Assembly: GCF_900166665.1 (NCBI RefSeq)
Contig: NZ_LT800494.1
Location: 834,673 to 898,672, forward strand
Direction of reading: 5' to 3'
Length of the DNA stretch: 64,000 bases
Source of the DNA: Cytobacillus gottheilii
GTDB lineage: Bacteria; Bacillota; Bacilli; Bacillales; Cytobacillaceae
Shown: one piece after another, positions 1 to 7,491 of the stretch
Layout of the letters: every line of letters begins with the position of its first letter
Position numbering within the stretch: position 1 is the stretch's first letter
The notes under the pieces: model-generated
What the model saw: the letters and a program-made list of their open reading frames with translations, nothing else
Told to the model about the DNA's origin: nothing
Database searches by the model: none
Program-made: the position numbers and the translations under genes

Positions 1-565
1 CAACATTTGTAAGTCCGTCCACATAAATAATGGCTACCCGTGTTTTAGACATACTTCCAATCGTGACTTCTTCACATACTAATTCCTTTATTGGCAGCCT
101 TTTTCTAATTAAGTTTAAATTTTGCCCTAATGATTCAACGAATGCCTCTTTTGGACCAATAACAGAGAATTCTATTTCAGGCTGGGTTATGCTGCGGACA
201 ATTTCTTTCTGGGCTGCAATAAATGCAAAACAATCTGGCTGCCTTTCCGATCGCACTAAAACATAACCGTTAAATAGCTTCTGCTCAATTTTTGAAAAAT
301 CATCACTAATTTCAATATCTGTTACAGGAACAATTTCTTTTAAATCCCGAATTGTTTTAAATTCACCCTCCAATAAAAAAGGAAGGGCGTCTTTTTGAAG
401 AATTTGCTCATCGACTAGTGATGTCATAAATGTGAAGCTAAATTTCATTTCATGTTTTTGATTAATATAATAACTTTTCTTATAATCAGCAGACTTACAC
501 AGTGATGTTTCCCAGTTTTTTTCATCTTGAGTTTTAGAGAAATGCTTTTTAAACCAATTTTTCAT
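1..565 (-). CDS. GerA-family spore germination protein, N-terminal part (cut by window edge)
   Basis: Read on the minus strand, an open frame starts at ATG 565-563 after a GGTGATCC ribosome binding site and runs off the left edge, giving about 188 residues. The protein begins MKNWFKKHFSKTQDEKNW. It contains stretches typical of the soluble N-terminal half of A subunits of nutrient germinant receptors, such as DQILQKDALPFLLEG-like text and VAIIYVDGLTN at the edge. Family knowledge: these proteins sit in the spore inner membrane with B and C subunits and trigger germination. The membrane half and any B/C partners lie outside the window. Family assignment is good; the exact receptor type (GerA, GerB, GerK or other) cannot be told. 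Confidence 0.85.
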   Translation of the reverse strand, partial: MKNWFKKHFSKTQDEKNWETSLCKSADYKKSYYINQKHEMKFSFTFMTSLVDEQILQKDALPFLLEGEFKTIRDLKEIVPVTDIEISDDFSKIEQKLFNGYVLVRSERQPDCFAFIAAQKEIVRSITQPEIEFSVIGPKEAFVESLGQNLNLIRKRLPIKELVCEEVTIGSMSKTRVAIIYVDGLTNV

Positions 566-667
566 AGGATCACCATTTGTTTTGGCATAGGCTTATTCTT
601 ACCGGAAATGGAAAACTTATGAATGGAATTTTAAATTGATTACATTGAATGAGAGGGAGGAAGGAAA

Positions 668-834
668 TAAAAAAAGAAACCCGTTGGCAGCGGATTTCTT
701 TTTGATATGAAACTCCTTTACGAAAGAGGGGGGTAAGGGAGTTGCAAACTTGGTGTAATGTTGTCTGTCTATTGAAGCTGTTGACGAGCAATGCAGCTTC
801 AATTACACTGTAAATGAAAATCATTTTCATTTAT
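668..834 (-). ncRNA. Candidate Fur-controlled small RNA, FsrA-like in design
   Basis: A consensus promoter on the minus strand predicts a transcript starting near 834 and ending at a rho-independent terminator (stem about 673-701, T tract about 668-675). No ORF with a ribosome binding site lies in it. It folds into three domains. In the first, an outer stem (AGTGTAAT with ATTACAC) encloses a perfect 10-bp stem ATTGAAGCTG/CAGCTTCAAT. The second is a stem AACTCC/GGAGTT with an inner TTAC/GTAA pairing that presents the loop CCCCCTCTTTC. The third is the terminator. Two Fur boxes flank the promoter. Known comparison: B. subtilis FsrA is a Fur-repressed sRNA with C-rich stretches that pair with G-rich Shine-Dalgarno regions. 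This RNA is about twice FsrA's length, so identity with FsrA is inference. Confidence 0.7.
815..829. promoter_or_regulatory. Fur box overlapping the sRNA start
   Basis: TGAAAATCATTTTCA matches the Bacillus 7-1-7 Fur consensus (TGATAATNATTATCA) and is the core of a perfect 21-bp palindrome at 812-832. It lies immediately downstream of the minus-strand -10 element, where a bound repressor would block transcription. Confidence 0.8.
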
Positions 835-840
835 GGGTTT

Positions 841-869
841 ATCATAATATAAACCTTAGAAGGTGTCAA
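841..869 (-). promoter_or_regulatory. Sigma-A promoter for the minus-strand small RNA
   Basis: On the minus strand, TTGACA (869-864) is followed by a 17-bp spacer and TATGAT (846-841). This is a near-perfect vegetative promoter with a predicted start near 834. One Fur box overlaps the start site and another lies just upstream of the -35 element. Confidence 0.8.
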
Positions 870-877
870 CTAATAAT

Positions 878-892
878 TGAAAATGATTATCA
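878..892. promoter_or_regulatory. Second Fur box, upstream of yusU
   Basis: TGAAAATGATTATCA differs from the 7-1-7 Fur consensus at one position. It lies about 10 bp upstream of the minus-strand -35 and 25 bp upstream of the yusU start codon, so it could act on both divergent units. Confidence 0.75.
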
Positions 893-917
893 AGATCATT
901 TAGGGGGTATATAGTAG

Positions 918-1166
918 ATGGATAAACAATTGAAGGAACAGTTAGATGGATTGCTTGAAAAATATACAGAGCTATTAATTGGAGATACAAGTTTAGAAAA
1001 TCAGAGTAAAGTGGAAGCATGGATTCTCTATTCTTTTATAGCAAAATCAATGCCCCCGCTCGTCAAACATTGGAATGCCACTTATCCTGAGGGGAAAGAA
1101 GCGATTAAAAAGGTTATTGAAGAAATTAAACAGCTAAACGAAGAACATAAAGAGAGCAATAAATAG
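918..1166 (+). CDS. yusU: YusU-like DUF2573 family protein
   Basis: 82 residues, acidic and helical, with no membrane segment or metal motif. ATG follows AGGGGGT with a workable spacing. The sequence (MDKQLKEQLDGLLEKYTELL..., then SKVEAWILYSFIAKSMPPL) resembles B. subtilis YusU. Gene order also fits, because yusN and fadM follow in the same relative order. In B. subtilis yusU sits beside the siderophore ATPase gene yusV. No yusV is present here, but Fur boxes precede the gene, which links it to iron. The molecular function is unknown. Confidence 0.75.
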   Translation: MDKQLKEQLDGLLEKYTELLIGDTSLENQSKVEAWILYSFIAKSMPPLVKHWNATYPEGKEAIKKVIEEIKQLNEEHKESNK

Positions 1167-1295
1167 CGAGTGCGGCTATTAAGGGGGCAAGAGGTAAAAG
1201 TTCTCCATAAGAAAATCAGATAGGATATCTCTTAAGTCGGAAAAGAAATTCAGCAATCAGACCCTGTCTAACAAAACGCACTATAATGCCATCCT

Positions 1296-1325
1296 ATAAA
1301 AAGCCGTACCATCATTGATACGGCT
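1296..1325 (-). terminator. Terminator of the coat-gene pair
   Basis: The minus strand reads AGCCGTA(T)C, a loop around AATGATG, then G(G)TACGGCTTTTTA. This is an 8-9 bp stem followed by a T run, directly after the 1333-1680 gene. Confidence 0.75.
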
Positions 1326-1332
1326 AAAGTAT

Positions 1333-1680
1333 TTACTGCAGTGTATTTCCGCCATTGCCATATGGGAATTGGCTTGAGTATCCTTGGAATTGCTGAAACG
1401 ATTGCTGCAGCTTTTGAGGTTCTGCGGCTTCAAGCTTGTACCAGCCTTTTTGGAACATTAGGTTATAGAGATTGCGCTGTTCATTTTGCGTGTCAGTGAA
1501 GATATTGAGCACATCCTGATAGAGAGCCTGATGACTAGCTTCATTTAGAAAAGTACAATACGAATCTGTCATGTACTTTTCCATCGTCAGCAGATCACTT
1601 GTGAAATCACGATCATTCATTTGCGGAGTTTTAGGAATTTGAGTTTCTGGATTTTGTACCTTTTGCTGATTCTGGTTCAT
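1333..1680 (-). CDS. CotF-like spore coat protein
   Basis: 115 residues with a Gln/Asn-rich, low-complexity N-terminus (about residues 1-20) and tail (PYGNGGNTLQ). The core is helical (DFTSDLLTMEKYMTDSYCTFLNEASHQALYQDVLNIF) and matches the CotF/coat-F domain fold: short helices with LxxEK and Hxx-Lxxxv patterns. A GGGAGG ribosome binding site precedes the ATG. It follows the 1696-1968 gene by 15 bp, so the two are probably one sporulation operon ending at the 1296-1325 terminator. Expected location is the spore coat. A paralogue relation between the two genes is inferred from shared architecture. Confidence 0.75.
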   Translation of the reverse strand: MNQNQQKVQNPETQIPKTPQMNDRDFTSDLLTMEKYMTDSYCTFLNEASHQALYQDVLNIFTDTQNEQRNLYNLMFQKGWYKLEAAEPQKLQQSFQQFQGYSSQFPYGNGGNTLQ

Positions 1681-1695
1681 TATTATACCTCCCAG

Positions 1696-1968
1696 TTATT
1701 GCTGCATGCCAGCAGGTGGCTGATTTTGCTGATTCAAATGACTAAGAATCCGCTCATAATGCTGTTGATGCATTTGTCCGCATCGTTCCATGGCTGCTTT
1801 GATTTCTTGGTCCTGACATTGTGAAGCATAGAAGTGAGCTTTTTTCATAGCCAGTAAGTTCCATGAAAGCATATCTGTTAAGTATAAAGAATCTTTTGAA
1901 GATATGATTTGCGGAGGCTGAGGCATGATCGTTTGCCCATATTGTGTTCCCATATTTTGCTGCTGCAT
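1696..1968 (-). CDS. yusN: YusN-like CotF-family spore coat protein
   Basis: 90 residues with a Gln-rich start (MQQQNMGTQYGQ) and a Gln/Pro-rich end (NQQNQPPAGMQQ) around a helical core, SLYLTDMLSWNLLAMKKAHFYASQCQD. The core is characteristic of small coat proteins of the CotF type. The ATG lies 8 bp after GGAGG. Another ATG four bases earlier opens a different frame that does not look protein-like. The position next to fadM matches yusN in B. subtilis. First gene of the two-gene coat operon. Confidence 0.75.
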   Translation of the reverse strand: MQQQNMGTQYGQTIMPQPPQIISSKDSLYLTDMLSWNLLAMKKAHFYASQCQDQEIKAAMERCGQMHQQHYERILSHLNQQNQPPAGMQQ

Positions 1969-2288
1969 TCATAATCCCTCCAACACGAAAGAAGTTTTGT
2001 TCGCGATTATCTTTCCACATCAAATTGTAATTATGCAGGTATATCAATTCGACATTTTTTTTACATAGTTATTTTCAGAATATTTAAAAGATGATAAAAT
2101 AAAAGAGGTCAGGCTGTCTGCACGATTACTAAAATTGGTAAAGTGATACAAACGATACTCCTCCGAATGCTTCAGCTTTGACAGACCCATGTTTTTATCA
2201 AGCTATAAGGAGAAGTTTAATCTGCTGACTTTCCTATAGGTTTTTAAAAGATGTTATATCAAATCTATGACATTCGAGGAGGAACTGA

Positions 2289-3197
2289 ATGATGACGATG
2301 TTAAGAGATGTTTTTTTATTTTTATCAAAAAATAAAAGATTAAGCATGCTTGGTAAAAAATATGGTTTTCGTTTCGGTGCCTCGCGTTTTATTGCAGGGA
2401 AAAACATAGCAGAAGCCATACAAGTCATAAAAGAACTGGATAGAAAAGGATTAGCAGTTACAGTAGATTGCCTTGGAGAATTTGTTGACAATGAAGCAGA
2501 AGCAAACGAAGCGGCCAGTCATATGGTGAGACTAATTAAGACGTTGGGAAAAGAGTCACTAGATGCGGAGATTTCTGTCAAACTAACATCACTAGGACTA
2601 GATCTGTCGAATGAAATTGTTCTAAGAAACATGCGACGTATCCTAGAGACAGCAGAACAGCATCAGATTTTTGTAACCATAGATATGGAAGATTCTTTAC
2701 GATGCCAGCAGACATTGCAAATATATAAATTGCTCAAATCGACGTTTAAAGATATTGGTACTGTCATTCAAGCTTACTTACACAGGACAATAGAAGACAT
2801 GCAGCAATTAGAACATTATTCTCCCAATCTGAGATTGGTAAAAGGTGCATATAAAGAATCACCTGAAGTAGCACTTTCGGAAAAGCAGGCAATTGATGAA
2901 AATTTTAAACGAATTATTGAAATTCATTTGCGAAATGGCCATTATACGGCAATTGCTACACATGATGATCGCATTATTGAATATACAAAACAGCTTGTGA
3001 GAAAATATCAGATCCCTCATAGTCAGTTTGAATTTCAACTGCTTTATGGTGTTAGAGTGGACCGGCAGCTTGAGCTTAGCCGTCAAGGATATAAAGTGCG
3101 CCTCTATGTCCCGTTTGGGGATGATTGGTTTGGCTACTATATGAGGAGAATGGCTGAGTATCCAGCAAATGCTTTTACAAATAAAAAAAGGCTATAA
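2289..3197 (+). CDS. fadM: Proline dehydrogenase (FadM/PutB family)
   Basis: 302 residues, the usual length of the single-domain Bacillus enzyme. It oxidises L-proline to pyrroline-5-carboxylate using FAD. Visible family features are the barrel strands KGLAVTVDCLGEF and EISVKLTSLGLDL, FVTIDMEDS, the LRLVKGAYKE segment with its lysine, FEFQLLYGVR near residue 245, and the C-terminal VPFGDDWFGYYMRR substrate-binding helix ending in the typical RR. Start is ATG 2289 after GAGGAGG; a second ATG follows directly. It precedes the fad operon as yusM does in B. subtilis, but no FadR box is seen here, so its control may be separate. Confidence 0.92.
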   Translation: MMTMLRDVFLFLSKNKRLSMLGKKYGFRFGASRFIAGKNIAEAIQVIKELDRKGLAVTVDCLGEFVDNEAEANEAASHMVRLIKTLGKESLDAEISVKLTSLGLDLSNEIVLRNMRRILETAEQHQIFVTIDMEDSLRCQQTLQIYKLLKSTFKDIGTVIQAYLHRTIEDMQQLEHYSPNLRLVKGAYKESPEVALSEKQAIDENFKRIIEIHLRNGHYTAIATHDDRIIEYTKQLVRKYQIPHSQFEFQLLYGVRVDRQLELSRQGYKVRLYVPFGDDWFGYYMRRMAEYPANAFTNKKRL

Positions 3198-3471
3198 GTA
3201 AAATAGCAGGAATTCCTCTGCTCCAAAAGGAGTGTAAATAATATTTCTATAAGACAGGCTGTCTGCAAACGCTCGCTTTCTTAGGTCTGATAAAAAGACT
3301 CTATATTACAGCTAACTTTAAGAATGGGCAAGCGTTTTAAACAGCCTGAAAACGTTCAATTCGTCATTAGGTTCCTTACAGCTTTGTTTTTTACCAAAAG
3401 ACATACTGATTTCAATGTAGGGAGAGCAATAGAGTTCTTACGTTGTTTTGTCTTTTCGATTAGCTGTAAAA

Positions 3472-3603
3472 CTATTTTTTGTATTGATTATTTTGGCTAT
3501 TCACCTTGCCGCCCCCATCTTCTTCCACGGTTGGACCGGCATTCCCCTTAATGCTTGCAGCACTTACTCCTGCTTTTGAAGGATTCTTCTTTCTTCTCGC
3601 CAT
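3472..3603 (-). CDS. YuzL-like small basic protein
   Basis: 43 residues: MARRKKNPSKAGVSAASIKG, then an acidic Glu-Glu-Asp-Gly linker and a Gln/Asn-rich tail. ATG at 3603 follows a perfect AGGAGGTGAT ribosome binding site, which is the strongest evidence that this short frame is real. The KKNPSK-GVSAA pattern is recalled from the YuzL family of tiny Bacillus proteins of unknown role. Size and composition also resemble minor small acid-soluble spore proteins, so a spore role is possible. It is divergent from fadN. Confidence 0.65.
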   Translation of the reverse strand: MARRKKNPSKAGVSAASIKGNAGPTVEEDGGGKVNSQNNQYKK

Positions 3604-3708
3604 ATAAATCACCTCCTATATAGCTTAGCTTTCATATGAACTAAATTGCGTTACTTTTAAAATGAATATACTCGTTTATAAATTTTTTCATTTTTCGGCT
3701 ATTAATGA

Positions 3709-3737
3709 TTGCGTAAATTTTGCAAATATTTTATTAT
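3709..3737 (+). promoter_or_regulatory. Possible fad operon promoter
   Basis: TTGCGT, 17 bp, TATTAT. This is the best -35/-10 pair seen upstream of fadN. It lies about 47 bp before the FadR box, so a closer promoter cannot be excluded. Confidence 0.4.
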
Positions 3738-3783
3738 TATAATTAACAGAACACATTCAGTGATCTTTTTTTTGAAGTAAAAA

Positions 3784-3801
3784 TGAATGATTGTTCATTC
3801 A
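3784..3801. promoter_or_regulatory. FadR operator of the fad operon
   Basis: TGAATGATTGTTCATTCA is a near-exact copy of the Bacillus FadR site (TGAATGAMTANTCATTCA). It lies 26 bp before the fadN start. In the family, long-chain acyl-CoA releases FadR and derepresses beta-oxidation genes. Confidence 0.85.
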
Positions 3802-3826
3802 AAACGTTCTAAAGGGGGAAGTAAAG

Positions 3827-6211
3827 TTGATTCAGCAAATTAAAAAAGCAGCTGTACTTGGATCAGGTGTAATGGGATCAGGTATTGCAGCGCATCTTGC
3901 CAATATCGGAATTCCGACCTTATTACTTGATATTGCTCCGAAGGAATTAACAGAGGCTGAAAGTGCCAAAGGACTCAAATTAGAAGATCGTGCTGTCCGC
4001 AATCGTATTAGTGAAACAGGAAGACAAAAGCTGCTGAAGCAAAAACCAGCACCTTTTACAGCTAAGAAAAATATCAGTTTGATAGAAGCTGGGAATTTTG
4101 AAGACGATATGGAACGGTTAAATGAGGTTGACTGGATCATTGAAGTGGTCGTAGAGAATTTAGCAATTAAAAAGCAAGTGTTTGATCTTGTTGACCACTA
4201 TCGAAAGCCTGGAAGTATAGTCAGCTCAAACACGTCAGGCATTTCGGTTGAGAAGATGGCAGAAGGCCGTTCAGACGATTTTAAGAAACATTTTCTAGGG
4301 ACCCATTTCTTCAACCCGCCGCGATATTTAAAGCTCCTTGAAGTGATACCGACAGCAGAAACAAATCCAGAAGTTCTTTCCTTTATGAAAACATTTGGCG
4401 AAGATGTTCTCGGAAAAGGTGTTGTTGAAGCAAAAGATACGCCGAACTTTATTGCCAATCGCATAGGAACGTATGGGTTGCTCGTAACGGTTCAGGAAAT
4501 GCTGAATGGCGGCTATAGCGTAGGAGAAGTAGATTCAGTCACAGGCCCGCTCATTGGCAGACCGAAAAGTGCAACATTCAGAACACTTGATGTCGTAGGG
4601 TTAGATACATTCGCACATGTTGCCAAAAATGTATTTGATCAGGTAGATGGTGCCGAGAAAAAGGTATTTGAAATACCCGATTTTATACAAAAGATGCTGG
4701 AAAATGGCTGGTACGGAAGTAAATCTGGTCAAGGCTTTTATTTGAAGCAAGGGAAAGAAATACTTGAATTAAATCCAGAGACATTGGAATATATCCCTCG
4801 TCAAAAATTAAAAACCGCAGCTGTAGAGATGAGTAAGCAGCAAAAAGGAACAGCGAATAAAATGAAAGCGCTTGTATACGCTGATGATCGTGCCGGTCAG
4901 CTGCTTTGGAATATACTAAGCCCCGTTTTCGCCTATTCTGCACAATTGTACGGTGAAATTGCAGATGATCTACAAGCTATAGATTCTGCAATGAAATGGG
5001 GATTTGGCTGGGAGTTAGGTCCGTTTGAAGCCTGGGATGCCCTTGGAGTTGAAAAAGCTGTTCAGAAAATGAAAGATTCAAACATAGATGTTCCGGCATG
5101 GGTAACGGACATGCTCGCAAAAGGATTTACTTCCTTCTATAAAGAGGAAGATGGAGATCTCTTCTTTTATCATGATGGGGAGTATCAGCCTGTTCAAGAG
5201 AACGAAAAGGTCATTAACCTAAAACGCCTGAAAAAGAAAAATGGCGTCATTAAAAAGAATACTGGTGCTAGCCTAATCGATCTTGGAGATGGTGTAGCCT
5301 TGCTGGAATTCCACTCGCAAAGCAATGCCATTGGACTAGATATTCTGCAGATGATCAATTTTGCTGTTGATGAGGTTGAAAAGAATTACAAAGGACTTGT
5401 AATCGGAAATCAAGGAAAGAACTTCTGTGTTGGTGCCAATCTTGGCATGATTTTAATGGAAGCACAGGACGACAATATTTACGAATTGGATATGGTTGTA
5501 AGACACTTTCAAAATGCCATGATGAAAATTAAATATAGTTCAAAACCTGTAGTCGCAGCTCCATTTGCGATTGTATTAGGAGGAGGAGCAGAGGTTTGTC
5601 TGCCTGCTGCACATATCCAGGCATCGAGTGAGACTTACATGGGACTAGTTGAAGCTGGTGTCGGCCTGATCCCTGGCGGAGGAGGCAATAAAGAGCTTTA
5701 TATCAAGCATTTAAGCAGCATGCCTAATGGAGTTGACTACGATCTTCAGCAGGTTGCCAATCGAGTGTTCGAAACGATTGCGATGGCTAAAGTCTCTACC
5801 TCTGGTGAGGAGGCAAGAGAAAATAATTTCTTGAATAGCGCAGATGGAGTAAGTGTGAATGGAGACCATTTACTTTATGATGCCAAACAAGCTGTCATTT
5901 CTCTTCATTCACAAGGATATACAGCGCCAGCTCGCAGAAAAGTGCCAGTCGTAGGGGAAACAGGCTATGCAACTCTACTATTAGGTGCACAATCAATGGT
6001 TCGCTCAGGATATATATCAGAGCATGATTTAAAGATTGCCAAAAAGCTGGCTTTTGTCATTGCTGGCGGCAAGGTGCCGTACGGAACAGAGGTTGATGAA
6101 CAGTATTTGCTGGATTTAGAACGAGAAGCCTTTTTAAGTCTTGTAGCTGAACCGAAATCTCAGCAGCGCATGCAGCATATGCTTTTAAAAGGTAAACCGC
6201 TTCGTAATTAA
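3827..6211 (+). CDS. fadN: 3-hydroxyacyl-CoA dehydrogenase / enoyl-CoA hydratase FadN
   Basis: Bifunctional beta-oxidation enzyme, 794 residues with TTG start 3827 after AAAGGGGG. An in-frame TTG at 3791 lies inside the FadR operator and lacks a ribosome binding site. The N-terminus carries the NAD-binding motif LGSGVMGSG (residues 11-19), followed by the GTHFFNPPRYLKLLEVIP segment of the dehydrogenase. The C-terminal crotonase-type domain shows GNQGKNFCVGANLGM near residue 525 and the oxyanion-hole region VLGGGAEVCLPA near 583. It hydrates enoyl-CoA and oxidises the hydroxyacyl-CoA to ketoacyl-CoA, the substrate of FadA encoded next. First gene of fadN-fadA-fadE. Confidence 0.95.
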   Translation: MIQQIKKAAVLGSGVMGSGIAAHLANIGIPTLLLDIAPKELTEAESAKGLKLEDRAVRNRISETGRQKLLKQKPAPFTAKKNISLIEAGNFEDDMERLNEVDWIIEVVVENLAIKKQVFDLVDHYRKPGSIVSSNTSGISVEKMAEGRSDDFKKHFLGTHFFNPPRYLKLLEVIPTAETNPEVLSFMKTFGEDVLGKGVVEAKDTPNFIANRIGTYGLLVTVQEMLNGGYSVGEVDSVTGPLIGRPKSATFRTLDVVGLDTFAHVAKNVFDQVDGAEKKVFEIPDFIQKMLENGWYGSKSGQGFYLKQGKEILELNPETLEYIPRQKLKTAAVEMSKQQKGTANKMKALVYADDRAGQLLWNILSPVFAYSAQLYGEIADDLQAIDSAMKWGFGWELGPFEAWDALGVEKAVQKMKDSNIDVPAWVTDMLAKGFTSFYKEEDGDLFFYHDGEYQPVQENEKVINLKRLKKKNGVIKKNTGASLIDLGDGVALLEFHSQSNAIGLDILQMINFAVDEVEKNYKGLVIGNQGKNFCVGANLGMILMEAQDDNIYELDMVVRHFQNAMMKIKYSSKPVVAAPFAIVLGGGAEVCLPAAHIQASSETYMGLVEAGVGLIPGGGGNKELYIKHLSSMPNGVDYDLQQVANRVFETIAMAKVSTSGEEARENNFLNSADGVSVNGDHLLYDAKQAVISLHSQGYTAPARRKVPVVGETGYATLLLGAQSMVRSGYISEHDLKIAKKLAFVIAGGKVPYGTEVDEQYLLDLEREAFLSLVAEPKSQQRMQHMLLKGKPLRN

Positions 6212-6256
6212 TGAGAAGTTTCATAGATTCATAACAGATGAAAGTGAGGGAATAGC

Positions 6257-7432
6257 ATGAGAGAAGCTGTTATTGTTGCTGGTGCACGGACACCGGTAGG
6301 AAAGGCGAAAAAAGGAAGCCTTGCTGCCGTGAGGCCGGATGATCTCGGTGCACTGGTTGTAAAAGAAACACTAAAACGTGCCGGCAATTACGAAGGAAAC
6401 ATAGACGATCTGATCATTGGCTGTGCGATGCCGGAAGCAGAACAAGGAATGAATATGGCAAGAAATATAGGAGCATTAGCGGGTTTGCCGCATACAGTTC
6501 CAGCTATAACGATTAATCGTTATTGTTCATCAGGACTTCAATCGATTGCATATGCAGCCGAAAAAATTATGCTTGGAAATGCAGATACCATTATAGCAGG
6601 CGGCGCAGAGTCGATGAGCTTAGTGCCGATGATGGGACATGTGGTTCGTCCAAATGTAAAACTGGCGGAAAATGCACCTGAATATTATATGAGCATGGGG
6701 CATACAGCAGAAGAAGTAGCAAATAAATACGGTATATCCCGTGAAGACCAGGATGCCTTTGCTGTCCGCAGTCACCAAAGAGCAGCCAAAGCGCTTCAAG
6801 AGGGAAAATTTAATGATGAAATTGTTCCGGTAGATGTAACCAGGCGGACTGTTGGCGATGATCATAAGTTAATAGAAAAGCAGTTTCAATTTACTCAAGA
6901 TGAAGGAGTCCGTTCTGAGTCTACGGTTTCAACTTTGGCAAAACTTCGTCCAGCCTTTTCGGTAAAAGGAACAGTTACAGCAGGAAATTCATCTCAAACA
7001 AGTGATGGAGCAGCGGCTGTAATGGTAATGGATCGGGAGAAGGCTCAGGGATTAGGATTATCGCCAATGGTGAAGTTTAGAAGTTTTGCAGTTGGAGGAG
7101 TTCCACCAGAGGTAATGGGAATTGGTCCAATTGTAGCGATTCCAAAGGCTTTAAAGCTTGCTGGATTAGAGCTAAGCGATATCGGCCTATTCGAATTGAA
7201 CGAAGCATTCGCCTCTCAGTCGATTCAGATCATTCGTGAGCTTGGATTGGATGAGGAGAAGGTTAACGTCAATGGAGGCGCCATTGCTCTTGGTCACCCG
7301 CTAGGCTGCACAGGCACCAAACTAACACTTTCATTAATACATGAAATGAAACGGCGCAATCAGCAATTTGGTGTTGTTACGATGTGTATTGGCGGAGGAA
7401 TGGGCGCAGCGGGAGTATTTGAATTAATTTAA
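6257..7432 (+). CDS. fadA: Acetyl-CoA C-acyltransferase (thiolase) FadA
   Basis: 391 residues, the normal thiolase length. It performs the thiolytic cleavage that ends each beta-oxidation round, releasing acetyl-CoA. Catalytic residues are visible: nucleophile Cys90 in NRYCSSGLQ, His near 347 in [10 protein letters not shown], and Cys near 377 in [10 protein letters not shown]. The NEAFA motif is also present. ATG follows GTGAGGG. The gene lies 45 bp after fadN with no terminator between, in the FadR-controlled operon. Confidence 0.96.
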   Translation: MREAVIVAGARTPVGKAKKGSLAAVRPDDLGALVVKETLKRAGNYEGNIDDLIIGCAMPEAEQGMNMARNIGALAGLPHTVPAITINRYCSSGLQSIAYAAEKIMLGNADTIIAGGAESMSLVPMMGHVVRPNVKLAENAPEYYMSMGHTAEEVANKYGISREDQDAFAVRSHQRAAKALQEGKFNDEIVPVDVTRRTVGDDHKLIEKQFQFTQDEGVRSESTVSTLAKLRPAFSVKGTVTAGNSSQTSDGAAAVMVMDREKAQGLGLSPMVKFRSFAVGGVPPEVMGIGPIVAIPKALKLAGLELSDIGLFELNEAFASQSIQIIRELGLDEEKVNVNGGAIALGHPLGCTGTKLTLSLIHEMKRRNQQFGVVTMCIGGGMGAAGVFELI

Positions 7433-7491
7433 GGACATAGGATCTAGCAGTATACATTTTAAAAAAAATAGAAGCTGAATGGAGGATAACA

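Noticed and set aside
570..830. Minus-strand open frame of 86 codons over the sRNA region
   Set aside because: Its ATG lies inside the Fur box only a few bases after the predicted transcription start, with no ribosome binding site, and the translated sequence looks random. RNA structure explains the region better.
1754..2047. Minus-strand frame overlapping yusN
   Set aside because: It is the out-of-frame ATG four bases upstream of the coat gene start. Its protein has no family features, while the yusN frame has them.
2108..3265. Direct repeats (CAGGCTGTCTGCA) flanking fadM as signs of a mobile element
   Set aside because: Only about 13 bp match, there are no other borders, and fadM is in its conserved position.
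3324..3551. Plus-strand open frame between fadM and fadN
   Set aside because: No ribosome binding site, atypical composition, and it overlaps the well-supported minus-strand 43-residue gene at 3472-3603.
3791..3826. Upstream TTG start for fadN
   Set aside because: It lies inside the FadR operator and lacks a ribosome binding site. TTG 3827 follows AAAGGGGG directly.
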